Shown: piece after piece, positions 1 through 8,518 of the stretch | Position numbering within the stretch: the stretch's first letter is position 1 | Layout of the letters: the number at the start of each line of letters is the position of its first letter | Assembly: GCA_963575745.1 (NCBI GenBank) | Contig: CAUYUJ010019861.1 | Coordinates: 52,501 to 75,000, forward strand | Direction: 5' to 3' | DNA length: 22,500 bases | Source: Prorocentrum cordatum | Lineage: Eukaryota; Sar; Dinophyceae; Prorocentrales; Prorocentraceae | The notes under the pieces: model-generated | Seen by the model: only the letters and a program-made list of their open reading frames with translations | What the model was told of the DNA's origin: nothing | Database searches by the model: none | Made by a program: the position numbers and the translations under genes

Positions 1-99
1 GTGCGTCGGATGGCAAAACCTATCTAGCTGACGGTATGCACATCTAACGGCTAGATTGGCAGGAATGCGGGCTGACGGTTAGACTCTGACCCATGGTCT

Positions 100-197
100 A
101 TCTCTCTCTACATATGTATATGTATGTACGTATCCATGGGTAGATATATGTGCACGTATACAAACACGCATACATACACCCACATACACATACGTGA
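100..197. repeat. Degenerate TATG/CATA-type microsatellite
   Basis: An AT-rich stretch of alternating purine/pyrimidine words (CATATGTATATGTATG followed by ACACGCATACATACACCC-like words). It stands out from the GC-rich surroundings. The rest of positions 1-300 holds no coding sequence or RNA gene that I recognise. Confidence 0.6.
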
Positions 198-300
198 ACA
201 AATGGATATGTCACCCTTGGTGCGTGGCTGAAGTGGGGCTCCTCAGTGCTGATTCTCGCTGCTGAACATTGAGTACACGACGACTATTATTGTTGGACCC

Positions 301-657
301 CGTCCATGCGCTCTGGCGCTCTCGCCTTAGCGGGGCCTGCATTTCCTTCGAAAACGAGCTCCGCGCTGGAGCGTGATGGGGTTGAAGCGGAACCGCCCCC
401 CCCCCCTCTGGCTTTTCACTCCGGACTCGTGAACTTTCTCGCCGCCGGAAAATTGCCCTCCGATGAAGCCAACGATCCCGCTGGATGGTCCCTCGCCTTT
501 TTATTCTGGAGTGGCGCTCTCCCTCCTTGTCTCGCTCTAGGCGGGCGCTCTTGCTCGCCACCGACACTCGTCCTTACATCAAAACAAGCGCTCCCGTTGA
601 ACAGTTGTTCTTGTTGCAGGAATGCCACTCTTGCCTCGGCGTAGCAAGCCGTCCCCC
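301..657. other. Intergenic, no recognised gene
   Basis: Open frames exist on both strands, but their translations are compositionally biased and match no family I know. A run of ten C lies near 396. The word GCGCTCTTGCTCGC near 547 recurs near 1565, so this stretch shares some repeated sequence with 1470-1640. Confidence 0.4.
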
Positions 658-766
658 TACAACACCACTACCAACAACACCACCACCAACAACAACAAAT
701 ACACCAACAACGGCAACAATAGCAACAACGACACCACCACCACCACCACCAACAACAACAACAATG
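658..766. repeat. AAC/ACC trinucleotide microsatellite
   Basis: About 110 bases built almost wholly of CAA, CAC and ACC triplets with scattered substitutions. It gives low-complexity Thr/Pro- or Val/Gly-rich readings on the two strands, which I do not regard as proteins. Confidence 0.75.
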
Positions 767-1119
767 ATATTAAGGCTGTTCGCTCCTATCCGTTCGCGTG
801 ACATTCAACACGTATGTCCCAAACCCTCGGTGCCCGCCCTCGTCATCTTCAATCATACCCCTTGGGGATATACCTTTCTCACCTGCCACGCGCAATTAGC
901 GCAGCTCTTAAAACGAAGAGAGATGATAGGACGGATGGAAGGGGGAAGGAGGAGGATGGAGCACGAGAGAACTTAACAGGAGGGGAGCTGAGGGCAGAAA
1001 ACGCGTGGCAGAACCAGAAGGGCAGATCGGGCGGGCAGACCCCAGCAGGCGGGTCGGGAATGCGGGCCCGGGCGGCCAGGTCGAGCAGGCGGGTTGCTGA
1101 AGCGTGAATCCTGCATGTT

Positions 1120-1330
1120 TCGCGAAAGTGTCTCGAACGATAGCGCGATTCCCAATACTACCGTGAGACAGGCGAGAGCGAGAGCGTATTCCTGAGTGTC
1201 GAAGGCACGGCGTCAGAATACCTTGCGAAGAGGTCCCACGCGAGAGCGAGATTATTGCATACGTTGTGAGGAAGTCCCGCGCGAGATCGCGATTTTGGAA
1301 TACACGGTGAGGAAATACCAGGCGGGAGCC
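1120..1330. repeat. Imperfect ~41 bp tandem repeat, about 4-5 units
   Basis: Units begin with GCGAGAGCGAG or GCGAGATCGCG and continue through a GAATAC/GCATAC word and a GTGAGGAAGT/GTGAGGAAAT word. The two best-matched units start near 1239 and 1280, giving a period near 41. Units to the left are more diverged. No protein is recognised here. Confidence 0.45.
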
Positions 1331-1399
1331 ACTGTTGTTGTAGCTGGGGGGCCAGGCGCCCAGTTTAAGCACGAAGACTTTCCCTGATAGAAAAGCGGG

Positions 1400-1952
1400 T
1401 GCAAGCCCCGAGAGGGGCACTTCAATTGAAAACACACTATATGCATTGGTGGGGGGACCAACAATGATTGTTCCTCAGGTGTGAGACTTCTTCTTATTCA
1501 GCAACATCAGCAACAACAACAATGCTCTCGCTCGATCCTTCCGCATGTTGTACTTCGGACTGGCGCGCTCTTGCTCGCGGCCGACAACCGGCCCTCCAAC
1601 AACAACCAGCGCATCTGCTCGATCCTTTCTCGTCGTGCGCTCAGAAGAAGCACGTTCGCCTCTTTTTTGCAAGCCGCCCGCGCCACACAACAGCAACGCC
1701 AAGTTAACGCCGCGCTCCCCCCTCCCCACACCCGACGCCCACAGGAGGGCCCAGGAGGCATCTCAAGAGACCCAAAGTCGCCCCAAGAGGCCTCCAGGCC
1801 TCTTGACCAGGATCCAGGCAGCGGGCGGCGGGATGGGACGAAATCCACTGGACACAAGTCTCGTCCCTCCTCCCCAGGCTCCTCCTCCTTCCTACACATC
1901 CGTCCCATGTCCTTCCTCCTCGTTCCCGCCAGCTCCCCATTCCTCTGCCAAA
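1400..1952. other. Intergenic, no recognised gene
   Basis: CAG/CAA-rich words occur around 1500-1620, and pyrimidine-rich sequence leads into the CTC tract at 1953. Long open frames exist on both strands, but they are Arg/Pro/Ser-rich and carry no family motif. I treat the stretch as noncoding. Confidence 0.4.
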
Positions 1953-2003
1953 CCCTCCTCCTCCTCCTTCTCCTCCTCCTCCTCCTCCTCCTCCTCCTCC
2001 TCT
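1953..2003. repeat. CTC/GAG trinucleotide microsatellite
   Basis: A nearly uninterrupted CTC run of about 16 triplets. A G-run block (GTGTGGGGGGGGGGTGGG and further Gs, about 2012-2037) follows within ten bases. It is the first of five CTC/GAG tracts in the window. Confidence 0.8.
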
Positions 2004-2489
2004 CGAGGCCTCGTGTGTGGGGGGGGGGTGGGGGAGGGGCGCGTCGCCCGGGCCGCAGCGTACTGCACTGCCATTTGCCGCAAGAGCAGCGCCGTGGCCA
2101 CGTCCACCGCCGCCACCAGCGCCAGGTGGACGAGCGCCTCCCCGAAGGGGGGCTTTCTCAGTCGCTGGGCGTCGGCTTCTCGAGAGGCCCCAGCGAAAGG
2201 GGGGAGAACCAACGGGGTCCAGCTTCAGTGTATACTGCGGCGTTGCCGCGACCTTGCCGAACCATGTGCGGTCTCAAAAAGCACTGGCTGGCTGCCAAGT
2301 CCGCGGTAGATCCACCACCGTGCCGCTGGGCACGGAATGGGCGTGCCCAGAGGTCTTTTGCCTAATCCCCTCAGCCTGTCCCCAGTCCGAAGGAGTCATT
2401 ACGGGGCCCGGACCCAAGTTTCCGAAATCTCGCGGGGCTTCCCGCGTGCCCCCTGGGCGTTGCCAAGTGGTGGGGCGTGATTTTTCGGG

Positions 2490-3010
2490 GCCCGAGAGGG
2501 CACCAGACGGGCCAAGAGGGCCCCAAGAGGCCCCGAAGACGGCCCAAGAGGGCCCAGAGTCGCCGAAAGACCGGCCCACGACGCCCAAGATGGCCCCCGG
2601 ACGCCCCAAACGGCCCCCAAGAGGCCCCCCAGGAGGGCCCCAAGAGGCACGCATCATTGCTTTTCTGTGCCTTTTCGACTTTTCGCCGCTCGAGGACGAC
2701 CCAAGAGCCCCCCCCCCCAGACCACCCCAACACGGCCCAAGAGGCCTCGAATAGGACCCAAAGACTGCCTGAGAGCGCCCCAAGACGGCCCGAGAGACGC
2801 CCAAGACGGCCCAAAAGGGCCCCAAAATGGCCTCCAAAGGGGCCCAAGAGAGGGAACAGGAACGGAAAATCCGAGCCTTCCGCCCCACGAGAGCTCCCAG
2901 GACGAGGAGGCGCCCAGGAGGCCCCCCAAGAGGCCCCGAAAGAGGCCCCCAAGAGGCCCCCAACAGGCTCCGAGGGGCTCCAAAACGGCCTCCAAGAGAC
3001 ATCCAAACTG
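2490..3010. repeat. Degenerate GGCCCCAAGAG-type short-period array
   Basis: The word GGCCCCAAGAG and variants (GGCCCAAGAG, GGCCCCGAAGAC, GGCCCCCAAGAG) recur every ~10-11 or ~21-22 bases for about 520 bases. The minus strand reads as endless Gly/Leu/Trp/Pro words such as GASWGPLGG, and the plus strand as Arg/Pro/Lys-rich sequence. These readings are products of the repeat, not a recognisable protein. A short non-repeat interruption lies around 2650-2700. Confidence 0.65.
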
Positions 3011-3080
3011 TCTTCAAGAAGCCCCCGAGAGGCCTCCCACGAGATCCCAACGAACAACCAAACGGCCTGATACCCACAAC

Positions 3081-3113
3081 CCTCCTCCTCGTCCTCCTCC
3101 TCCTCCTCCTCCA
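3081..3113. repeat. Short CTC microsatellite
   Basis: About ten CTC triplets with one GTC interruption. The tract ends directly against the AT-rich array at 3117. Confidence 0.7.
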
Positions 3114-3116
3114 GGC

Positions 3117-3250
3117 GAAAAAAATTGGGTTATCGAATTCAAACGCGGGTTCTTGAATTCAAAAAACTGGTTCTTGATTTCAAAAACGATTTGTAAATTC
3201 AAAAACTGGTTTTCGAGTTGGCAAATCGGTTTTTTTGAATTACAAAACAA
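3117..3250. repeat. AT-rich 20-22 bp tandem repeat
   Basis: About six units of the form GAATTCAAAAAACTGGTTCTT, with unit lengths of 20-22 bases. They are strikingly AT-rich inside GC-rich DNA. A more diverged array of similar words sits at 9862-9976, so the motif is dispersed. No open reading frame of interest. Confidence 0.7.
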
Positions 3251-4072
3251 GCGTTGTGCAGGACACGACGTGAGGATATATGGAAACCGGACAGAAGCGC
3301 GATTTGCAATGAAGAAAGGACGCCTAACCCTTTAGGAGAGGCCTAATTCAGGAGGGTCCGACACAGTAGGGAGAAAGGGGTCTCTCCTACAGATGGATCG
3401 AATCAAACCGCCCACAGCTACTTTCCCGAGTTCAAAAAAGAGGATCTCAGTGAGGCCACGTCTTCGCTGTGCTGTTAGGGTTAAGGGGGTCTTTAGTTCT
3501 CGATGATGGGGTGACAAGGCCACGGCCCCAAACTGCAGTGTCCTAGAAGGGGGCAATGTCACCGCGCGAGACACCAGAGCATCTCGGGATGCCGCGGATC
3601 CCTGTCCAGGTGGAGAGTGTGAACAGGCGCTGATGCGGGCGGAACGGCAGCAGGACGCCGAGGCGGGAGTGGGGGAGGAGGGAGGGGGCACGACAGAGGG
3701 GGACTTGAAGTTCCTTATTACACCAAGGAGGAGGAGAAGGAGGAATCCGCTGCCCCTCATTAAAGCTACCCATGAAGCGCACCCAGGCGAACTCGACGAC
3801 AGTGCAGTGAAGACAAAAGCTTGGAAAAGCTCTGGTCTCGAGGGAATCGCGGAGGGGGGCTCGAAACTTTGGACGCTTTTTGCCTTCTCGTGCCCCCCGG
3901 ACTGTGCCTGGACGCCTCTGGGGACCTCCGCAACCATCTGGAGGCATTCGTGTGTGTTCTGTTCTAGCGGCTCTTTTGTTGCCGTGAATGGTGCGGGGGC
4001 TGTGTGGGAAGATTTCTAGGGTGGAATCCTGGAGTCCGAAAGCAACAGCACCAATCTTCCGACGCACGCCGT
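3251..4072. other. Intergenic, no recognised gene
   Basis: Mixed-composition sequence. Open frames of up to about 200 codons exist on the minus strand (3332-3937, 3543-4163) and 128 on the plus strand, but none shows a domain, signal sequence or motif I recognise. I see no tandem repeat here. Confidence 0.4.
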
Positions 4073-4589
4073 GACTACGTTTGGGGAGACATTGCCCCCC
4101 ATCCCCTCCCCTCTCTCTTGCCCCTCCCTCCCCTCTCCTCCCTCTTATGCACTCCTCCCTCATTTCTTCTCGACCTCACATGGAACCACATCCTGGCCGT
4201 GGTTCGCACGCAGAGAGACGGCTGCGCGCCGCGTGCCCAGATGGGCGGAGGTCACGTGGGAGCCACGTTCCACTGCAGGTCGCACGTGGTCGGTAGCTGC
4301 ATCGTCAGAAGCCCTCCCCCCCTCCCCCTCCAGGTGACTACCCCCTCTCCCCATCTCCTCTCTCTTGCCCCCCCCATCCCCTCTCCTCCCTCTTGCCCCG
4401 TCCTTCCTCCTTCCTTCTCGACCTCCCCCGGCACCACATTCTGGCCATGGTTTGTGCACAGACAGAGAGAAGGCTGCTCGCCGCGTGCCGACATGGGCGG
4501 AGGTCACGTGGGAGCCACGTCCCACTGCAAGTCGCACGTGGTCGGTAGCTGCATCGTCAGAAGCCCCCCCCCCTCCTCCCCCCCCAGGC
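4073..4589. repeat. Two-unit tandem duplication, ~254-263 bp per unit
   Basis: Unit 1 runs from about 4073 to 4335 and unit 2 from 4336 to 4589, with the start of a third repeat word (GCGACTAC) at 4589. Each unit holds a pyrimidine-rich half (CTCTCTTGCCCC words) and a unique half with GATGGGCGGAGGTCACGTGG-like sequence and GTCGGTAGCTGCATCGTCAG. The latter parts are offset by exactly 252 bases (4241 versus 4493, and 4301 versus 4553). Differences between units are substitutions and small length changes in pyrimidine runs. Confidence 0.85.
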
Positions 4590-5025
4590 GACTACATTCA
4601 AAACCAGTGACGGGGATAGAATTCAAGGATGCATGACCTTGGAACTTGCGGAAACAAAACACAATGCCGATCCACCAACAAAAACAAGGCCACCCGCAGG
4701 ACGGTGAAACCGAAAACATGCAAAAGATGACCAGAACCGAAAGAATGCAAAATGCCCTTGCGAAGATGACCCATCTTTATCGCCGGTGTTGACTGTTCAT
4801 GTGAGTCCATCCATGCAAGTCAGATGTACTAAAAAACGGCGGGGGGGGGGGTAGAATCTGAAGGAAGTCTGCAACCAAGTGAGCCCCACCAGGGGTGTCT
4901 GATACAACCAACGTCTTGCCATACTCAACCTTACCAACAAGACCAGCCAAATGCCGATAAAGAACTGGAGGGGTGGAACCAGGCACGGGACAAACATCGG
5001 GACAACCGTCTCCATCCATCGAAAA
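4590..5025 (-). other. Lower-GC segment with a possible gene remnant
   Basis: Base composition here is less GC-rich than in most of the window. On the minus strand, 5019 to about 4852 reads as ordinary-looking protein, including the words VLYRHLAGLVGKVEYGKTLV and SDTPGGAHLVADFLQ, up to a run of ten or more C near 4845. I do not recognise a family. It could be a decayed exon or transposon fragment, or chance. The rest of the segment holds nothing I can name. Confidence 0.25.
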
Positions 5026-5310
5026 ACTCGATCGGCCTCACTACCCGCCTCACGATACACCAACCGATCTCATTATCATGGTCGATCTATCGATATGCCA
5101 TCGATCTCACCATCTGCCTAATGATCTATATATATATATTGACCTCACGATCCATCGGCCTTACGATCAATTCATCGATCTGACGAGCTGTGCATCGACT
5201 GCCTACATGTCGAACTCTCGATCCACCGATCCCACGATCAACCACACAATCGATATCTCTATTGACCGTCGTGTCGACTTATCGATCACACTGTCCATTT
5301 GCCGATCTCG
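5026..5310. repeat. Degenerate GATC-rich short-period array
   Basis: Words such as CGATCTCAC, CGATCCACCGATCC and ATCGATCTGACG recur at irregular spacing of about 10-14 bases for nearly 300 bases, so GATC sites are unusually dense. A TATATATATATA run sits at about 5130. No coding sequence is recognised. Confidence 0.55.
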
Positions 5311-6129
5311 CTGTCTACGCATGGTATCAGCTTTCGGAAAGAACAGCGCATTTGTTCGTTGCATGTTGGGCACAATCTCTGGGTGCCGAAAACGCCGAGC
5401 GCATGTCTTACCGAAATCCACCGGGACAAACGAGGGCTCCAGAGCGTCAGTGTCGTCGTCTCCCTGCGGGGTCCTCTGCGCTGGTCGTAAATCGTAAGGC
5501 CTTCCAGATTTGGGGATGCCCTCCCATGTTGGTTGGACCTGCCCGGCCAGGGCTCGCAGGCTGTCGACCCAGCCCGCTGAACGCGCAAGAGTGGCCCCGG
5601 GCGCGAGTGGCCTCTGGTGCCCGGCTTCGGGGGCGGGGCCGTGGGGCCAGGGCGCGCGGGAGCTGGGGGGAGCCTGTGCGGTCGGCGCTTCCGAGAGGGG
5701 GTGCTGAGGGATGGGGCCGCAAGTGACTACCTGCCAGACCACCCCAACCCAACCCGAAGCTCCGAATTTGACCCGAATTTGGGGTTTGGGGGGGTACGGG
5801 TTCCATGTGTTTTTCAATGTTCCCCGACCCCCCCCTCCCACTGGAAATGAAGGGCAAATTCAAGCCGATGGGTTGGGTTTGGGTGGTTTGGTGGGTGGTG
5901 AGCAAGGACAGGAAGGGGTCCCAGCTTGAGTCACCATTATTCGAAGACCCTCGTCCTTTGGTCGGGGGTTGCTGGAGGTGCCCCTGGCCCTAGAAGCCCC
6001 CAGCTTTCGCTCCATCTTGGAGCCCCTGGGGCCCTCTGGGCCTCGCGAGGGGTGCTCTGGAGGCCGTGGGGGCCTCCTTGGAAATCCTGCGGGCACCTCG
6101 GGCCAAGGGCACTTCTGGCAACACCCGAT
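5311..6129. other. Intergenic, no recognised gene
   Basis: Open frames of 150-235 codons exist on both strands but lack motifs. Sequence around 5720-5900 is rich in CCCGAA and TTGGG words. Positions 5930-6130 run directly into the dispersed repeat at 6130 and may belong to a larger repeat, but I cannot show that from this window. Confidence 0.35.
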
Positions 6130-6297
6130 GATGGGGAAACTAAAAAGTACCGGTGCCGCTATTCCCTGGACCTCTCCCGGGGTGCGCTCTGACGAGAATT
6201 TCAAGGCGAACCCAGCGGTGGCGCCGAGGGCCTCCCAGGAGGCCCCAAAACGGCAGAAACGAGGGAAGGGCAGAGGTATCTCCTCCCTCCTCTGAGA
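6130..6297. repeat. ~170 bp dispersed repeat, copy A
   Basis: It shares ordered blocks with 6676-6853, 10197-10372 and 10371-10474: a left block GTACCGGTGCCGCTATTCCC; a middle block GGTGCGCTCTGACGAGAATT then GCGAACCCAGCGGTGGCG; a right block AAACGAGGGAAGGG; and the end word TCCCTCCTCTGA. The ends are imperfect inverted repeats, clearest in copies B and C. It probably represents a small non-autonomous mobile element, but transposition is an inference. Confidence 0.65.
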
Positions 6298-6535
6298 ATT
6301 CGTGCCCCGTCCATCTCTCTGGTCCCCACCTGCGCGGCTCCTCTGGTGGGCAAGCGCGCAGTACGAGGCGGGGATTGATCCATATCCACCGCCTAGACCC
6401 ACGTCCTGGTGCCCCAGCGGGCGTTGGATCTGGAGATATTTTGGCCCACGGGGGCCCAGATATAGCCAGATCCACCGCCTGCCGAAGTCCCCGAAAATTG
6501 ATCCTCTGGGCGGTGGTCCTGTCTGTGGGGGGCGG

Positions 6536-6565
6536 CCAAGAGGGGGGCGTCCAAGAGGGGGGCGC
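6536..6565. repeat. 15 bp tandem duplication
   Basis: Two adjacent copies of CCAAGAGGGGGGCGT/C that differ only at the last base. Confidence 0.7.
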
Positions 6566-6675
6566 AAATCGTGGCCGGCAGCATGTGCGCGGCCCGAGGG
6601 GGGAACAGGGACGCAACGAAATAAGAAGATGCGTCATCAATTCTGAGGGAATATCATGGTATTCATCACCCCCCT

Positions 6676-6853
6676 CTTTGGGGAAACCAAAGGCTACCGA
6701 TACCGCTACTCCCTGGACCTGGACCTCTCCTGAGGTGCGTTCTGACCAAGATTTCGTGGCGAATCCAGCGGTGGCGACGACGGAGACCCGGGAGGCCCAA
6801 CAAGAGGAAAACGAGGGGAGGGTAGAGGCATGGGTACCGTTCCCTCCTCTGAC
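6676..6853. repeat. ~170 bp dispersed repeat, copy B
   Basis: The left end reads GGGGAAACCAAAGGCTACCG then ATACCGCTACTCCC. The right end, read on the minus strand, is AGAGGAGGGAACGGTACCC then ATGCCTCTACCCTCC. The two ends are therefore imperfect inverted repeats of about 30-35 bp. The middle block TGCGTTCTGACC...GCGAATCCAGCGGTGGCGAC matches copies A and C. Confidence 0.7.
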
Positions 6854-6892
6854 TCTTGGCCGCTACCGAGTCTTGAACTCCCGTCGTGGATC

Positions 6893-7110
6893 TTCTGACC
6901 CGGGTCAATCCAAACCCGGGTCAGCCAGCCCTCGCAAAATCCTACAAGATCCTGCAGGATCCTGCACCCAAACCCGGGTCAATGCGAAGGATCCCGCAAA
7001 ATCCTGCAGGACCCTGCGCCCAGCCCCCGGGCCAATGCGACCCTGGCCCTGCAGGATCCTGCGAGATCGGGCGCTCTGGCTGACCCCCGTTTGCATTGAC
7101 CCCCGTCTGA
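6893..7110. repeat. Repeat block of CCCGGGTCAA and CCTGCAGGATCC words
   Basis: Units of about 50-60 bp begin with AACCCGGGTCA at 6912 and 6973 and a variant CCCCCGGGCCAA at about 7024. Each is followed by GCAAAATCCTGCAGGA-type words. Several words are perfect palindromes (GACCCGGGTC at 6898, CCTGCAGG, GGATCC). No protein is recognised. Confidence 0.6.
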
Positions 7111-7179
7111 AGGCTCCCGATCCCGCCGCGGACGCGGGGCCCCGGGGCTCACAGGAAGCACGCCAGGGCGGCCCGGGAG

Positions 7180-7201
7180 CCGCGGCGCGGCCGCGCCGCG
7201 G
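7180..7201. repeat. Perfect 22 bp GC palindrome
   Basis: Built only of G and C: the 11-base half CCGCGGCGCGG is followed immediately by its exact reverse complement. It lies in a CG-dense module (7130-7282) just left of the large CTC tract. Confidence 0.8.
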
Positions 7202-7282
7202 ACGCGACAGGCGCGCGGGCCCGCCTCGCCGCCAGCGCCGGCGCCCCGAGGGCTGCCAGCGCCACCGGCGCCGCGGCCTGCA

Positions 7283-7775
7283 CGGGCACGGCCTCCTTCT
7301 CCTCCTCCTCCTCCTCCTTTCCTCTTCCTCCTCCTCCTCCTCCTCCTCCTCCTCCTCCTCCTCCCTCCTTTTTCCTCCTCCTTTTCCTCCTCCTACTCCT
7401 CCTCTCTTCTCCTCCTCCCTCTTCTCCTCCTCCCTCCTCCCTCTCCTCCTCCTCCTCCTCCTCCTCCTCCTCCTCCTCCTCCTTCCTCCTCCCCCTCCTC
7501 CTCCTCCTCCTCCTCCTCCTCCTCCTCCTCTCCTCCCCTCCTCCTCCTTCCTCCTCCTCCCCCCTTCTACTCCTCCTCCCCTCCTCCTCCTCCTCCTCCT
7601 CCTCCTCCTCCCTCCTCCTCCTCCTCCTCCCTCCTCCTCCTCCTCCTTCTCCTCCTCCTCCGCCTCCTCCTCCTCCTCCCTCCTCCTCTACCTCCCTCCT
7701 CCTCCTCCTCCTTCTCCTCCCCCTCCTCCTCCTCCTCCTCCTCCTCCTGCGCCTCCTCCTCCTCCTCATCCACCG
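7283..7775. repeat. Long interrupted CTC/GAG microsatellite, ~490 bp
   Basis: Almost pure CTC/TCC triplets broken by single-base insertions (CCC, TTC, CTTTTC, TAC words) that change phase repeatedly. The minus strand is pure purine and reads as Glu/Arg/Gly runs, while the plus strand reads as Leu/Ser/Pro runs. The phase breaks argue against a coding role. Confidence 0.9.
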
Positions 7776-7795
7776 ACCCCTCGCAAACCATCCCC

Positions 7796-8000
7796 AGGCG
7801 ATCCAAGACTCGAATCCACAGGTCGGACAGGCGATCGAATGTAATCGTATCGGCGGAAAAATCGGCGACCGAGTCGGGAAAATTTGAATCGGCAAACATC
7901 GGCAGGCTAGTAGGCCTCCATTGGGAAATCGGATCCCAAATCGGAATCCGAAGTCGAATCGAATAGGAATCGGAAGCCATCGAAATCGAATCGAATCTCA
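7796..8000. repeat. Degenerate AATCGG/GAATCG short repeat
   Basis: The words GAATCG, AATCGG and ATCGGAA recur about every 6-12 bases (for example GGAATCCGAAGTCGAATCG near 7941). The composition is intermediate, with no coding motif. Confidence 0.55.
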
Positions 8001-8029
8001 CGGGTAAGCCTTGGCGGCGAGCGAGAGGG

Positions 8030-8200
8030 GGAAATGAGGAGGAGAAGGCCTCTCAGAAGGCGGCGGGACTTCTCAGAAGCCATCGCGCCTTCTGGGAGGT
8101 TTTCTGTGTCTCCGGGGAAGGCTCAGAAAACTTCTCAGAAGGCCCGGGGACTTCCGAGCCTTCTAAAAAGGCCCGCCCCTTCTCACTTCCCCCCTTCGCT
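8030..8200. repeat. Irregular CTTCTCAGAAGGC repeats
   Basis: The near-palindromic word CTTCTCAGAAG and variants (CTCTCAGAAGGC, ACTTCTCAGAAGCC, AACTTCTCAGAAGGCCC) occur several times, with related half-words CCTTCTGGGAGG and GCCTTCTAAAAAGGC. Positions 8200-8518 hold no recognised gene. They would include the 3' flank of the minus-strand gene that ends at 8519. Confidence 0.5.
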
Positions 8201-8518
8201 CAACGCCGTAAACCATCCCTTTCCGTGGCGTCACCCTCACTTAGGGGCGAACTCATGGTGGGGGCGATAAATGTGCGATGTCGGAAACCCTGACCTCAAA
8301 AACGTTTTCATATCTTGGGGGCGTTTTTCTTACTTCCGTCGCCTTCCACCGAGATTCTGCTTTCGCAAGAGGAGGCGGCCTCGTTTTGCTTCGCCGACCT
8401 TCCGCCGCAGAAGAGATGACAACTCCTTCGATCCTCGAAAGCAAGGGGCGAAAGGTGCCCTGCTCGGCCCCGAAAGGCCCCCTCTTGGGCGGTCCCGACG
8501 GGTCCTTTTTAGGGGGGC

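Noticed and set aside
2274-3077. Long minus-strand Gly/Leu/Trp/Pro-rich open frames
   Set aside because: They are readings of the degenerate GGCCCCAAGAG array. Several frames and both strands are open at once, and no domain is present.
7800-7820. tRNA-like GGATTCGAGTC word on the minus strand
   Set aside because: No acceptor, D-arm or anticodon stem could be matched around it. It lies in the AATCGG short repeat next to the CTC tract.
6153-7844. Plus-strand 563-codon open frame with Ser/Leu/Pro runs
   Set aside because: It spans two copies of the dispersed repeat, the CCCGGG block and the CTC tract. This is not a protein-like composition.
7149-8001. Minus-strand Glu/Arg-rich proteins over the CTC tract
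   Set aside because: The phase changes repeatedly within the tract, and all frames are biased in the same way.
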